DNA from: PALSA-270 sp963770915
Lineage (GTDB): Bacteria; Acidobacteriota; Terriglobia; Terriglobales; Acidobacteriaceae
Assembly (NCBI GenBank): GCA_963770915.1
Contig: CAVYRG010000001.1
Coordinates: 868,001-932,000 of the forward strand
Direction: 5' to 3'
DNA length: 64,000 nt
This document shows, piece after piece, positions 1-8,303 of the stretch. The position numbers and the translations under genes are program-made. The notes below the pieces were generated by a model. It did not search any database. It was not told the origin of the DNA and saw only the letters and a program-made list of their open reading frames with translations. Position 1 is the stretch's first letter; each line of letters opens with the position of its first letter.

Positions 1-1089
1 GCCCACGCGCTGCAATGCCACAGCGATCGCGCGGGGAGAGCTGATCTGCACCACCAGATCGACCGTGCCGATATCGATGCCGAGTTCCAACGAAGCGGTG
101 GCAACCAGCACCTTGATCTTGCCCTCTTTGAGTTTGGTCTCCGCCGCCAGGCGCAGCTTGCGGGAAAGGCTGCCGTGGTGGGCGGCGACATTTTCTTCTC
201 CCAGCCTCTCGCCGAGGTGGAAAGACACGCGCTCGACCATGCGCCGGGTGTTGACGAAAATCAGCGTCGAGCGATGCGTGTTGGCCAACTCGACCAGCCG
301 GTTGTAGATCTCCTCCCACATTTCGTTGGTAGCGATGGCGCCGAGCGGGCTGCCGGGAACTTCGACCGCCAGGTCCAGCTTGCGGCGGTGGCCGATATTG
401 ACGACAACCGGCGCGGGACGGCCGTTTCCGGCGAGGAAGTGGGCAACTTCTTCGATCGGCTTTTGCGTGGCGGAAAGGCCGATGCGAACCGCGGGTCGCG
501 GAGTGAGAGCCTCCAGCCGCTCCAGTGACAGAGTCAGGTGAGCGCCGCGTTTGTCGTCGGCCACGGCGTGGATTTCATCGACGATGACGGTTTCGACACT
601 GCGCAAAATTTTTCGGCTGCTCTCGGCGGTAAGCAGGATGTAGAACGACTCCGGCGTGGTGACCAGAATGTGCGGTGGACGCTTGAGCATGGCGCGGCGC
701 TCGTGCATGAGCGTGTCGCCAGTGCGGACCGCGGTGCGAATCTCGGGCATCAGCAGGCCGCGGCTGCTAGCCATTTGCAGAATTTCACCGAGCGGAACTT
801 CCAGGTTCTTCTGAATGTCGTTGCCCAGCGCTTTGAGGGGCGAGATGTAGAGGACTTCGGTGCGGTCGTGCAGGTCGCCGGCCAGCGCCTTGCGCACCAG
901 GCCATCAATGCAGGCCAGAAACGCGGCGAGAGTTTTGCCGGAGCCGGTGGGCGCGGAAATCAGCGTAGTGCGGCCGGCGAGAATGTGCGGCCAGCCTTGC
1001 TCCTGCGGCTCGGTGGGCGTGCCGAAGCGGTTGACGAACCATTCCTGGACGAGGGGGTGGGCCCAGGCGAGAGAGGGGGGAATCAACAT
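1..1089 (-). CDS. lhr: Lhr-type DEAD/DEAH helicase, N-terminal part (cut by window edge)
   Basis: The 363 visible codons form the N-terminal RecA domain and the start of the second one of a large helicase-related (Lhr) SF2 protein, an ATP-dependent DNA/RNA helicase linked to DNA repair. Visible motifs in order are Walker A (APTGSGKTLAAF, about residue 44), motif Ia (YISPLKALGND), motif Ib with TPES, the DEIH box (VIVDEIHAVADD), the SAT-like LSATQKP, and in domain 2 LIFVNTRRMVE, HHGSLSR and LVATASLELGIDIG. LSAT and DEIH together separate Lhr from DEAD-box proteins. The frame is open to base 1, so the C-terminal winged-helix and Lhr-specific domains lie outside. The ATG chosen gives MLIPPSLAWAHPLV, fitting the family's N-terminal wedge to the helicase core. 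It is divergent from the PIN module to its right. Confidence 0.93.
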   Translation of the reverse strand, partial: MLIPPSLAWAHPLVQEWFVNRFGTPTEPQEQGWPHILAGRTTLISAPTGSGKTLAAFLACIDGLVRKALAGDLHDRTEVLYISPLKALGNDIQKNLEVPLGEILQMASSRGLLMPEIRTAVRTGDTLMHERRAMLKRPPHILVTTPESFYILLTAESSRKILRSVETVIVDEIHAVADDKRGAHLTLSLERLEALTPRPAVRIGLSATQKPIEEVAHFLAGNGRPAPVVVNIGHRRKLDLAVEVPGSPLGAIATNEMWEEIYNRLVELANTHRSTLIFVNTRRMVERVSFHLGERLGEENVAAHHGSLSRKLRLAAETKLKEGKIKVLVATASLELGIDIGTVDLVVQISSPRAIAVALQRVG

Positions 1090-1208
1090 TCAACCATTTT
1101 AGCTGGCGCCTATACTTTCGCAAAGTGTTCGCCTAAAAGTTGCGTGGCCAATGCTGACGTCAAGTCGTATGAATAATGTGTGTAATAATAATAATTGGAG
1201 CATAGAGA

Positions 1209-1589
1209 ATGTCTAACTCGAAAGTAGCCCTGCTTGGCCGACAGGACATTTTGGAAACCGCAAGAGGCTTTCGCTGGAGCCGGCAGATGCCCAAGTGGAC
1301 GGTCATGGTCGATGGCCGCGAGCTGCCGGCACGGCCCCTGGTATTGCACGCCGCCGGGGCTCTCCCGAACGACCCGACGAATTCGCACCAAGCGGTGAAG
1401 ATTTTGCAGAATCACGGATTTGAGGTTCGGTACGAAGGCAAAAGTCCTGAGTCCGAGGGCGCAGTCTCCAGATCATCGGCTCGCCTGGACGAATTGCTCG
1501 GGCGTCTCCGAGGATCCTGGAAGGGCGCAGGCCTAGCGGCGGCCCGGGAACGGGAGCATCGCATCGAGAGAGACCGGTTTGCGAAATGA
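1209..1589 (+). CDS. Putative antitoxin paired with a PIN toxin
   Basis: A 126-residue basic protein whose stop codon overlaps the start of the PIN-domain gene by four bases (ATGA), the arrangement of a translationally coupled toxin-antitoxin pair, so an antitoxin role is inferred from position. It shows no ribbon-helix-helix, AbrB or HTH motif of a usual VapB. Residues 5-77 (GRQDILETA, then VMVDGRELPARPLVLHAAG, then AVKILQNHGFEVRYEGK) recall, from memory, the N-terminal head domain of ScoMcrA-like modified-DNA endonucleases; this is a weak match. The C-terminal 50 residues are charged (SSARLDELLGRLRGSWKG, REREHRIERDR) and could be the part that neutralises the toxin. A GGAG lies 8 bases before the ATG, and the leader contains an AT-rich TAATAATAAT tract that could be the operator or promoter. 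Confidence 0.6.
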   Translation: MSNSKVALLGRQDILETARGFRWSRQMPKWTVMVDGRELPARPLVLHAAGALPNDPTNSHQAVKILQNHGFEVRYEGKSPESEGAVSRSSARLDELLGRLRGSWKGAGLAAAREREHRIERDRFAK

Positions 1590-1996
1590 ACAAGAGCTAT
1601 GCGCTGGATGCCAGTGCGCTGATCAGCTTCCTCGAAGACGAACCTGGGGCTGACCGAGTTGAACGTTTATTCAGAGAAGCAGACCGCCAGGGCACAAGGC
1701 TACTCATGTCGGTTGTGAACTTAGGAGAGGTCTTCTACCATCTGTGGCAACAGAAGGGGGAGAATAGCGCGCGAAATGCACTGTCCGATGTGCGCAGCTT
1801 GCCGATCGAGTTGCTTCCTGCGGACATCGACCAAGCCGTGCAAGCCGGGGAAATCAAAGCGCGCCACAAGATTCCCTACGTGGATTGCATTGCGGCCGCA
1901 TTGGCGATGCTGCATCAAGCAACCCTGGTGACCTCCGACCGGGATTTCGAGAAGCTTGGCCGGCGGGTACAGGTTCTGTGGCTGGCGCGCCCGTAA
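1586..1996 (+). CDS. VapC-like PIN-domain ribonuclease toxin
   Basis: A 136-residue PIN domain, the usual length for VapC toxins, which are Mg2+-dependent RNases acting on tRNA or rRNA. The four acidic residues of the PIN active site are all visible: D8 in YALDASALISFL, E48 in VNLGEVFY, D100 in PYVDCIAAALA and D118 in VTSDRDFEKL. The gene is therefore probably an active nuclease. It starts inside the stop codon of the preceding gene, so the two are surely one transcript. A strong hairpin about 90 bases downstream probably ends it. Which RNA it cuts cannot be read from sequence. Confidence 0.9.
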   Translation: MNKSYALDASALISFLEDEPGADRVERLFREADRQGTRLLMSVVNLGEVFYHLWQQKGENSARNALSDVRSLPIELLPADIDQAVQAGEIKARHKIPYVDCIAAALAMLHQATLVTSDRDFEKLGRRVQVLWLARP

Positions 1997-2087
1997 CAAA
2001 CCTGATTAACATCGCCGTAGCGCCAAGAGTGATCCGGATTGCCTCCTCAAATGGCCCTGGCCGGAAGACGCCTCTTCCGACAAGAAG

Positions 2088-2113
2088 AAGGGGAACCGGC
2101 GGTTCCCCTTTCT
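2088..2113. terminator. Hairpin terminator between convergent genes
   Basis: A 10-bp perfect stem (AAGGGGAACC pairing with GGTTCCCCTT) with a GGC loop, followed on the plus strand by TTTCTCTT. It lies between the PIN toxin gene and the oppositely oriented secreted-protein gene and could end transcription in both directions; the T run is short. Confidence 0.65.
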
Positions 2114-2134
2114 CTTGCTGCGTGAGTAGAGAGG

Positions 2135-2503
2135 CTAGTTGCTAGCCGAGGCCTCTCCGCCGATTTCCAGAGCCGACTTCTGGCCCTTCACCTGGATGCG
2201 GGAAAGAGTTTTGCTGCCATCGGAGTTGTTGGTGTAGGAGAAAGTGTTCGTGTCCACAGTGTCGGTCGAGTCGACGATGTGCGCGGGAACGGTGGCCAAC
2301 ACCTTTTTGCCGCGCAGGACGTTGAGTTGCACGTTGGGGCCGTTGCCCTCCCAGCGCAGCGTGTAGTCGCCGGCTTTAAGTTGCTTGCCGCCAACGGTAA
2401 CGGCGTCAGGTGTGGAAAGCGAGACTTTGTCCGCCGCGAAAACGCTGCTCGCGAGCAGGAGAAGGAGGCCTAACAACAGGTTTTTGTAAACTTTCGGCGT
2501 CAT
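2135..2503 (-). CDS. Small secreted protein, acidobacterial family of unknown function
   Basis: A 122-residue protein with a clean signal peptide (KNLLLGLLLLLASSVFAA, cleavage about residue 21-24) followed by a compact beta-rich domain (LSTPDAVTVGGKQLKAGDYTL, NGPNVQLNVLRGKKVLATVPAH, DGSKTLSRIQVKGQKSALEIG). Similar short exported proteins are frequent in Acidobacteria; no function is known to me. The internal ATG was chosen over a longer upstream reading because an AAAGGA sits 8 bases before it and the signal peptide starts there. The heavily structured region upstream could be its leader if it is transcribed on this strand. Confidence 0.8.
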   Translation of the reverse strand: MTPKVYKNLLLGLLLLLASSVFAADKVSLSTPDAVTVGGKQLKAGDYTLRWEGNGPNVQLNVLRGKKVLATVPAHIVDSTDTVDTNTFSYTNNSDGSKTLSRIQVKGQKSALEIGGEASASN

Positions 2504-3233
2504 TCTGTGATCCTTTCGTCCCCAAGAGCCTGGGAACTCGGTTGGGTGTGCGGCCTGCCTCCGGACCCTCAAGAGAAGCTTGCGTTTCTCGCGAAAAGGC
2601 CTAGAATCCTGCGTCGGGGTTAAACCGAAAGAGGCCAAGGCCGCAAAGCCGCTGCTCTCTGCTGGGGGACTGGACTCACGTCTGGCGCCAAACCGTGAAG
2701 TGAGGCAGTCCCTTTAACCCCTGAGAAATTTTGGCGGGAAATCGCTACGCGACTTTCGCCTCTGTGCCGGCTCACTGGTCCGGCATTCCTGCTTATACGC
2801 CTATCTATGGTGATGAGTTCCGTTTCCGGTTAAGTTGTCTGAGTATCAATTCTTTACATGACATTACCAAGAAAAAGGACCTTGAATCCTTTTAATTCCG
2901 GTTAATCTTTCGCGCCCAAGTCCTTCGGTTCGACGTGCGTGAGAGCGTGTTGTTAGCGGAGGGTCAACGTTCCCCGCCGGGGAATACATAACCAACGCCA
3001 ACAGTGTCGATTAGCAAACATCTCTCAGACATTCCCGCAACAATCTTGCAGAAGCAATTCGAGAGCCAAAACCAACGGGCGACCCAGCGATTGAAGGCGA
3101 GGCAAGATCCGCCCCGCCGGCATTTGAGCTGCATCGCCGCGTCCGTAAATGGAAATCTGTGTCCGCCAACGAACGATGGGTCGGAACCCGCAGAAACCAC
3201 ACGCATACCACTGCAATGCTAGAATTTCGTGCG
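2504..3233. other. Long gap without a convincing gene
   Basis: About 730 bases between the secreted-protein gene and the KdsC gene. The left part (2616-2785) is densely base-paired and is listed separately. From about 2800 to 3233 I see no convincing coding sequence: the short open frames on both strands have no recognisable motif, poor starts and mixed composition. A promoter for kdsC must lie here but was not located with confidence. Confidence 0.5.
2616..2785 (+). ncRNA. Candidate structured RNA (riboswitch-like)
   Basis: A 9-bp perfect long-range pairing (GGGGTTAAA at 2616-2624 with TTTAACCCC at 2713-2721) encloses about 88 bases. Inside are a short CCGAAAGAGG element, a GGC-CGCAAA-GCC element at 2639-2650, and a long arm of 7 bp (2666-2672 with 2706-2712) continued by 5 bp (2675-2679 with 2700-2704). 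Two further hairpins follow: 2733-2760, with three stacked helices, and 2765-2785 (TGCCGG/CCGGCA). The unpaired A-rich loops favour the plus strand, but the stems exist on both, and on the minus strand this would be the leader of the secreted-protein gene. The CGCAAAGCC string recalls c-di-GMP-I riboswitches, but the remaining consensus does not fit. Class unknown. Confidence 0.4.
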
Positions 3234-3869
3234 ATGCCTACCACTCGATCCGCTACCGCACGCGCCAAGAAAATCAAACTGCTACTTTTCGATGTCGACG
3301 GAGTACTGACCGACGGCAAGCTCTTCATTTTTCCGGCTCCCGGGGGGGCAAGGCCGACAACGCAGGAACACGCCGCCGCGCACACCGACCAGGGCGGATT
3401 CGGCTTTGTGAGCCAGAACCTGATCGAAGCCAAGGGCTTTCATGCCCACGACGGCACGGCGATTTCTTTGGCGCGGCTAAGCGGCATCAAGACCGGCCTG
3501 ATCACCAAACGCATCTCTGAGACGGTGGCGCTGCGGGCGCGGGATTTGAAACTGGAATATGTGTATCAGGGCATTCAAGACAAGCGCAGCGCTTTTGAGG
3601 AAATTCTGCAGAAGGAAGGTCTTCCCGCCGGGGAAGCCGCCTTCGTGGGCGACGATGTCATCGACTTACCGGTAATGTGGCACTGCGGGCTGGCGATCGC
3701 CGTGGCCAATGCGCGCGCAGAGGTGAAGAAGGGAGCGCACTACGTCACGCCGCATTCCGGTGGAGATGGCGCATTGCGCGACGCCGTGGAATACATTCTC
3801 AAGGCCCAGGGGAAGTGGAAGCAGGCGGTGGCCGCATACATTGGCGAACGAAGTCCGAAGAGTATGTAG
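3234..3869 (+). CDS. kdsC: KdsC-like HAD phosphatase (3-deoxy-D-manno-octulosonate 8-phosphate phosphatase)
   Basis: A 211-residue C0-type HAD hydrolase expected to release phosphate from Kdo-8-P in LPS inner-core synthesis. Catalytic motif I is FDVDGVLTDG with D20 as nucleophile and D22 as acid/base; motif II lies in GIKTGLITKR (about 84-93), motif III uses K117 near QDKRSAFEE, and motif IV is GDDVIDLPVM (139-148). Between motif I and the conserved DGTAISLARLSG the protein has roughly 20 extra residues (PAPGGARPTTQEHAAAHTDQ) not usual in KdsC. The ATG at MPTTRSATARAKK was preferred because it leaves the usual short N-terminus; an in-frame ATG six codons earlier is possible and neither has a strong ribosome site. 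KdsD, the isomerase of the same pathway, is encoded 7 kb away on the other strand. Confidence 0.85.
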   Translation: MPTTRSATARAKKIKLLLFDVDGVLTDGKLFIFPAPGGARPTTQEHAAAHTDQGGFGFVSQNLIEAKGFHAHDGTAISLARLSGIKTGLITKRISETVALRARDLKLEYVYQGIQDKRSAFEEILQKEGLPAGEAAFVGDDVIDLPVMWHCGLAIAVANARAEVKKGAHYVTPHSGGDGALRDAVEYILKAQGKWKQAVAAYIGERSPKSM

Positions 3870-3904
3870 CCGAACGCTTTCAGCTTTCAGAAGCAATCGA
3901 CATC

Positions 3905-3992
3905 GTCATTCCGAACACAGAAGTGTTGCGCGAGGAGTCGGCTTTGATCTGAAAGAAAGCAGATTCCTCGTCGCCGCGCGCCTCGGAATGAC
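3905..3992. repeat. Dispersed intergenic repeat, GTCATTCCGA type
   Basis: GTCATTCCGA and TCGGAATGAC form the ends of an imperfect inverted repeat of about 88 bases in the 334-base gap after kdsC. Related ends occur at 16889 (GTCATTCCGAGG) and, as GTCATCCTGAG/CAGGATGAC, at 26373. The rest of the gap (to 4203) shows no gene. Confidence 0.6.
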
Positions 3993-4203
3993 AAATGCAG
4001 GAATTGATGGGATGGAGTCCAAAAGAAAACTCCACCGGTTGTCTGCTTGGGGCGTGCTCGGGTCGACAACCGGTGAAGTTACCGCGTCTCCTTACTCGCA
4101 AGCTGCTTTCAGGAGTATTTGTGCTAGCTTAAACCCAAGCAGCGCAAAAAGTTTCTAAAGAGCGTGTAAAGTTTTGTAAATCATCGACATAGAAGGCACC
4201 GCT

Positions 4204-5016
4204 TCAGTCCGGGATGGCCACCGGCCGGTCCGCCATCAACTGGGTAAAGCGGGGATCCTTGCGCAGCACGCTGAATTCGTTGTCTTTGTAGACGTCGCTA
4301 ATGCCTTTGTATCCCTCTTCCATAGCCCGCCGCAGATGCTCCAGGGCGCGGTCGTTGAGCCCGGCTTTCGCATACAGCTTCGCCATCACGTAGTCATAGT
4401 GGGCGCGGTCTTCGGGCGAAGGCAAGCGGGCCTGGAAACCGCTCCGCGAGCTGTTCTCGAAAATATCGGGATCGATCTCCAAGGCTTTGGAGTAGGCTTG
4501 CGCGGCTTTGGGGAAGTCCTTCTTGGAGAAGTATGCGGCTCCCAGGTTGCTGTAATAGGATGCGGAATCTCCGCGCAAACGGATCGCGTCCTCGTACTCC
4601 TTGAGGGCCTTTCCGTATTTTCTCTCCTCGTAGTAAACCACGCCCAGGTTGTTGTAGGCGTCGGCGAAAGTGCGGTCGGCTTTGACGGCATGCTTCAATT
4701 CCTTTTCGGAAGCATGCCAGTGCCCAAGCTGCATTTCCGCGATGCCCGCACGGTTATGCACGGAGGCGTCGTCGGGCTTCCTCGCGATGGCGGCGCGGTA
4801 GTAGTCGAGGGCGTCGAGATAAAATTTCTCGGCGCGCAGTTCATCCCCGCGAGCGACAAGTTCGTCAAAGGTGGCCGTATCCGGAGGCGGCGCGGCATGC
4901 CGCATCGGAGGCTGCACTACCTGCGCAAGGTCTGGCGAGGAGGGTTGTTGGGCTATAAGGAGAGGAACAAAAGCAACGGAGAGAGCGATCGCGCAAAACA
5001 ACAATAGGTAACGCAT
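4204..5016 (-). CDS. Secreted TPR-repeat protein
   Basis: A 270-residue protein with a signal peptide (residues 1-22, LLLFCAIALSVAFVPLLIAQ) and a Pro-rich linker, then four to five tetratricopeptide repeats from about residue 50 to 190. Repeat signatures include FYLDALDYYRAAIARKPDD, AYNNLGVVYYEERKYGKALKEYE and YYSNLGAAYFSKKDFPKAAQ. A last helical unit (AKLYAKAGLNDRALEHLRRAMEEGYKG) ends near residue 240. TPR proteins of this type scaffold protein complexes in the periplasm or outer membrane; the partner is unknown. It lies just downstream of the PBP gene on the same strand with a 69-base gap and could be cotranscribed, which would fit an envelope role. Confidence 0.85.
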   Translation of the reverse strand: MRYLLLFCAIALSVAFVPLLIAQQPSSPDLAQVVQPPMRHAAPPPDTATFDELVARGDELRAEKFYLDALDYYRAAIARKPDDASVHNRAGIAEMQLGHWHASEKELKHAVKADRTFADAYNNLGVVYYEERKYGKALKEYEDAIRLRGDSASYYSNLGAAYFSKKDFPKAAQAYSKALEIDPDIFENSSRSGFQARLPSPEDRAHYDYVMAKLYAKAGLNDRALEHLRRAMEEGYKGISDVYKDNEFSVLRKDPRFTQLMADRPVAIPD

Positions 5017-5085
5017 GATTCAACCTCACGCCGAGGTCAAATTCCCTAAATCTGGTCTAATCACGCCTCGGCAACTGCCAAGCCC

Positions 5086-7626
5086 CTAGGGAGGGTTGCT
5101 GCCTCCACCCTGCAACGGGTTCGCTGGGGGGTTGGACGGCTTGTCTCCCTTAAAGATACCTACAATTTTGCCAAACAGGCTCTTTTTCTTTTGGGGATCG
5201 TCGGCCGCCCCGGGGGTGCCGGGGGGTGGGAGGGGTTTCTGGCTTCCTAACCCGAACATACGGGAGAAGAATCCGGCGGCTCCGGCGGGCTGATCGCAGG
5301 TTTGCTGAGGCTCGGTGCCGGCGATGAAGGCGGCATTATAGTCGTCCGGGCAGGACGGCGTGGCCAGGCGGTTGGTCTGCTTGTCGAGTTGGACGTCCAC
5401 CACCCCGGAAGGCTGCGCGAAGGGTTTCGCATCCGAGTACTGAGGCAGGGCCGTCGCTTTCTTCATGAACTCCGCCCAAATGGGTGCAGCAGTCTGTGCA
5501 CCGCTCAAGTGGAGTTCGCTGTAGTCGTCGAAGCCGACCCAAACGATGCACAGAAGATTCGAGGTGTATCCGGCGAACCAGCCATCGTGAGAGGTTCCGG
5601 TTTTGCCCGCCGCCGGAGATGTAAAGCCCATCTGTCGAACTTCATAGGCGGTGCCGAAGTTCACCACGCCTTCCATCATGTTGGTCATGACGTAGGCCAC
5701 GCGCGGGTCAAGGACGGTGCGATGGTCGGTTTTGAAGTCCATGACGACATCGCCGTCAGCGTTGCGGACGGAATTGACCAACATGGGAGAAATCCGCTCC
5801 CCGGCATTGGCAAAGACGGTGTAGGCGCCAGCCATATCGAGCGGAGTGGCGTCGTAAGAACCCAGAGCCATAGCTGGGGTCGCTTTCACCGAGGAGATGC
5901 CGGCAGACCTCGCCAGGTCCGCCACCTTGTCGTAGCCGACTTGCTCGGCCAGTTTCACGGTCGCATTATTGAGCGACATGGCCAACGCATAGCTTGCCGT
6001 AACCTCGCCGTGGTACTCCTCTTTGTAATTCCGCGGCTCGTAGATTTCGTCGCCATAGGCGAACGTCGTCGGCTCATCATCCACGATGGTTGTGGGCGTG
6101 AGCACCGGCGTATCCCCGGCGAGGGCGGTATTCATGGCGGCGGCATAGACGAAAGGCTTGAAAATCGAACCGGTGGGCCGCTTGGAAACTGCGTGGTCAA
6201 GCTGGCTGAAAGCGTAATTCCTCCCGCCCACCAGGGCCAGCACCTCGCCAGTGTGGGGATTCATCGCGACCAGCGCCACCTGGGCTGCCTGGCCGGGTTG
6301 GATCTGGTTTTCCCACTTTCCGTTGACCTTCACCCGTTTGGTGCGGCGCTTATTGACCTGCTCATCCACCAGCTTCATGCCCATATCGACAGCCTGCGCT
6401 GCCGCTTTCTGCAGGTCCGGATCAAGCGTGGTGTAAATGCGATAGGACTCGTCATTCATCTGCCGCTCATCCAGTTTGCCGATGAGCGAATCGCGGACCA
6501 GGTCGACGAAATAGGGTGCGTCGCTGGCTTCCACGTTCGGCGGCGCCAGCTTCAACGGAGTGGCCTTAGCCTTTTGGGCTTGTTCGGGCGTGATCGCGTG
6601 GGTCTCAACCATGCTGTCGAGCACCAAATTGCGCCGCTCCAAAGCGCGCTCCGGGTGGCGATAGGGAGAAAGATAACTGGGACGCTGGATGAGCCCAGCC
6701 AGCAAAGCGGCTTCCGGCAGCGTAATGTCCTTGAGATCTTTATTGAAGTACGACTGCGAGGCTTCGGCGAAGCCGTTGATCGAAAATGACCCTCGCTGCC
6801 CCAGATCCACCCAGTTGGCGTAGATTTCGAAAAGCTGCTCCTTGGTGAACTTGTGCTCCAGCTCCTCCGCGATCAGCATCTCCGTCAACTTGCGCTTGAT
6901 GGTTTTCTTCGGCGTAAGAAAGAAGCCGCGGGAGAGCTGCATGGTGAGCGTGGAACCGCCCTGTTCGCGGCGCTGATGGATGACGTCGCCTAAAACGGCT
7001 TCCGCTACGCGGACAAAATTTACTCCGCCGTGCTCGAAAAAGCGCCGGTCCTCGATGGCAAGAACCGCATTGACCATCACTTTGGGAATCTGATCGTATT
7101 TGACGATTTCGCGCTTGGAGCGCTGCCCCGCGTCGAACAGAGCAGTAATCATCTCCGGCTCGAGCTCGTAGGCGGCCAATTGGCCCGCTTGGCCGGTAAT
7201 GCCGCCGACCACACCGTCCTGCACGCGAATGGTGGCCGATTCCTGGCTGTGGTAAGACTGCGGGCCGGGATCGATCTCAATCCCTCCACTCACCAAGCGA
7301 TATGTGCCGAGCTGAGACTGCCCCTTCTCGTCCGTGTAGCCGCCGCGGCGCAGCACAGCCCCGATCTGCCGGACATCAAGTTTTTCTCCCACCCTTACGG
7401 TCTGCGGAATGGCGTAAATTTTCGCCGAGTTGCTGAAGACACCGCCCTTGAAGCGGGCGTCGATGATGCGGTTGTACTTGACGTAGTAGTAGGAAAAGAC
7501 GCTTAGCCCGACCACAGCCAGAACGAGAAAAACAAGCAGGGCGGCCTTTACCAGCGGGTCGCGGAGACGACTCTTGGGATGATTCTCGCCGGCCGCGCTC
7601 TTCGGAATCTTGAGTTTAATGGCCAC
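5086..7626 (-). CDS. Class A penicillin-binding protein (bifunctional transglycosylase/transpeptidase)
   Basis: An 846-residue inner-membrane enzyme that polymerises and cross-links peptidoglycan. In order: basic cytoplasmic tail, one membrane segment (about 25-48), a UB2H-like domain (about 75-165) as in PBP1b, the GT51 transglycosylase with catalytic E192 in LAIEDRRFFEHGG and the QGGSTLTMQLSRG motif, then the transpeptidase with S487 (TGSIFKPF), SLN at 551-553 and KTGT at 675-678. All catalytic residues are present. The last 80 residues are Pro/Gly-rich and probably disordered. The UB2H-like segment suggests PBP1b rather than PBP1a affinity, although no outer-membrane lipoprotein activator was seen nearby. 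The next upstream gene on this strand, encoding a DUF4845 protein, is 271 bases away. Confidence 0.93.
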   Translation of the reverse strand: MAIKLKIPKSAAGENHPKSRLRDPLVKAALLVFLVLAVVGLSVFSYYYVKYNRIIDARFKGGVFSNSAKIYAIPQTVRVGEKLDVRQIGAVLRRGGYTDEKGQSQLGTYRLVSGGIEIDPGPQSYHSQESATIRVQDGVVGGITGQAGQLAAYELEPEMITALFDAGQRSKREIVKYDQIPKVMVNAVLAIEDRRFFEHGGVNFVRVAEAVLGDVIHQRREQGGSTLTMQLSRGFFLTPKKTIKRKLTEMLIAEELEHKFTKEQLFEIYANWVDLGQRGSFSINGFAEASQSYFNKDLKDITLPEAALLAGLIQRPSYLSPYRHPERALERRNLVLDSMVETHAITPEQAQKAKATPLKLAPPNVEASDAPYFVDLVRDSLIGKLDERQMNDESYRIYTTLDPDLQKAAAQAVDMGMKLVDEQVNKRRTKRVKVNGKWENQIQPGQAAQVALVAMNPHTGEVLALVGGRNYAFSQLDHAVSKRPTGSIFKPFVYAAAMNTALAGDTPVLTPTTIVDDEPTTFAYGDEIYEPRNYKEEYHGEVTASYALAMSLNNATVKLAEQVGYDKVADLARSAGISSVKATPAMALGSYDATPLDMAGAYTVFANAGERISPMLVNSVRNADGDVVMDFKTDHRTVLDPRVAYVMTNMMEGVVNFGTAYEVRQMGFTSPAAGKTGTSHDGWFAGYTSNLLCIVWVGFDDYSELHLSGAQTAAPIWAEFMKKATALPQYSDAKPFAQPSGVVDVQLDKQTNRLATPSCPDDYNAAFIAGTEPQQTCDQPAGAAGFFSRMFGLGSQKPLPPPGTPGAADDPQKKKSLFGKIVGIFKGDKPSNPPANPLQGGGSNPP

Positions 7627-7897
7627 GTGTGATCGGCGAAATTGCCCCTAATTCTGAAAAACGCTTCCCTTTCCAATATGATGCGGCGCGCGGGCAAGTT
7701 CATTCGGGCCCGCATTATTCGTTCATCTTCTGCCCCATGTCCGAGAGCCAGGCCGAGCGGGCAGCGGAACTCTGTACCTTCATTCTAAATCAGTTGCAAA
7801 CAGCTGAGTTTGAGATTTGTGGTTCCAAGGCGAGACGGCAAACCGAAAGTACCGCGGCCCGAAGAGGGTTGCGAATCGCTCACAGCCGCGCGCGTTC

Positions 7898-8248
7898 CTA
7901 AAAAGCGCCCCTATTCGTAACGACGACGTCGAAGTGGAGGTCGACGGGATGAACCGCCAGGTTGAGGTGCACGGTGTAAGGTACCTCGATGTTGACCGAG
8001 CCGGAACCCTCCAAACCACTGCGGTGGACGACGATCTTGTCTTTCGTGATCGGGATTTCCAATTCCTGTACTTTCTTGAACACGCTGTCGCGAATGGCGT
8101 CTTCGGTCTTGGAGCTGTTGGTGCTGAGCAGAGCTTCGGTATTGACGGCGTCCTGGAGTTCGTAATTCGTGTAGTAGGGAGGAATCAATTCTACGCAAAG
8201 GTAGCCAGCGACCACGAGGATAAAAAATCCGAAAAAGAGTTTGGACAT
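7898..8248 (-). CDS. DUF4845-type small membrane-anchored protein
   Basis: A 116-residue protein with one N-terminal membrane segment (LFFGFFILVVAGYLCVELIPPYY) and a periplasmic alpha-beta domain. The phrases YYTNYELQDAVNTEA, DAIRDSVFKKVQELEIPI and YTVHLNLAVHPVDLHF match what I recall of DUF4845, a family without an assigned function. It lies 55 bases downstream of proS on the same strand, and in some Acidobacteria such a gene follows aminoacyl-tRNA synthetase or envelope genes. No catalytic motif is visible. Confidence 0.75.
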   Translation of the reverse strand: MSKLFFGFFILVVAGYLCVELIPPYYTNYELQDAVNTEALLSTNSSKTEDAIRDSVFKKVQELEIPITKDKIVVHRSGLEGSGSVNIEVPYTVHLNLAVHPVDLHFDVVVTNRGAF

Positions 8249-8303
8249 AACGACGCTCAGGGCAGCGTTTGTGGCCCGTGCAGAGCTGGCTAGCGCGTGG
8301 CCC

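Noticed and set aside
2639..2660. c-di-GMP-I (GEMM) riboswitch because of the CGCAAAGCC string
   Set aside because: The remaining parts of the consensus, notably the tetraloop receptor arm and the conserved 3' strand, do not fit; kept only as an unclassified structured RNA.
2964..3206. 80-codon minus-strand frame upstream of kdsC
   Set aside because: No motif, Cys/Trp-rich atypical composition and no good ribosome site.
5302..6789. A 495-codon plus-strand frame inside the PBP gene
   Set aside because: Antisense shadow of a certain gene, with composition of a complementary frame and no motif.
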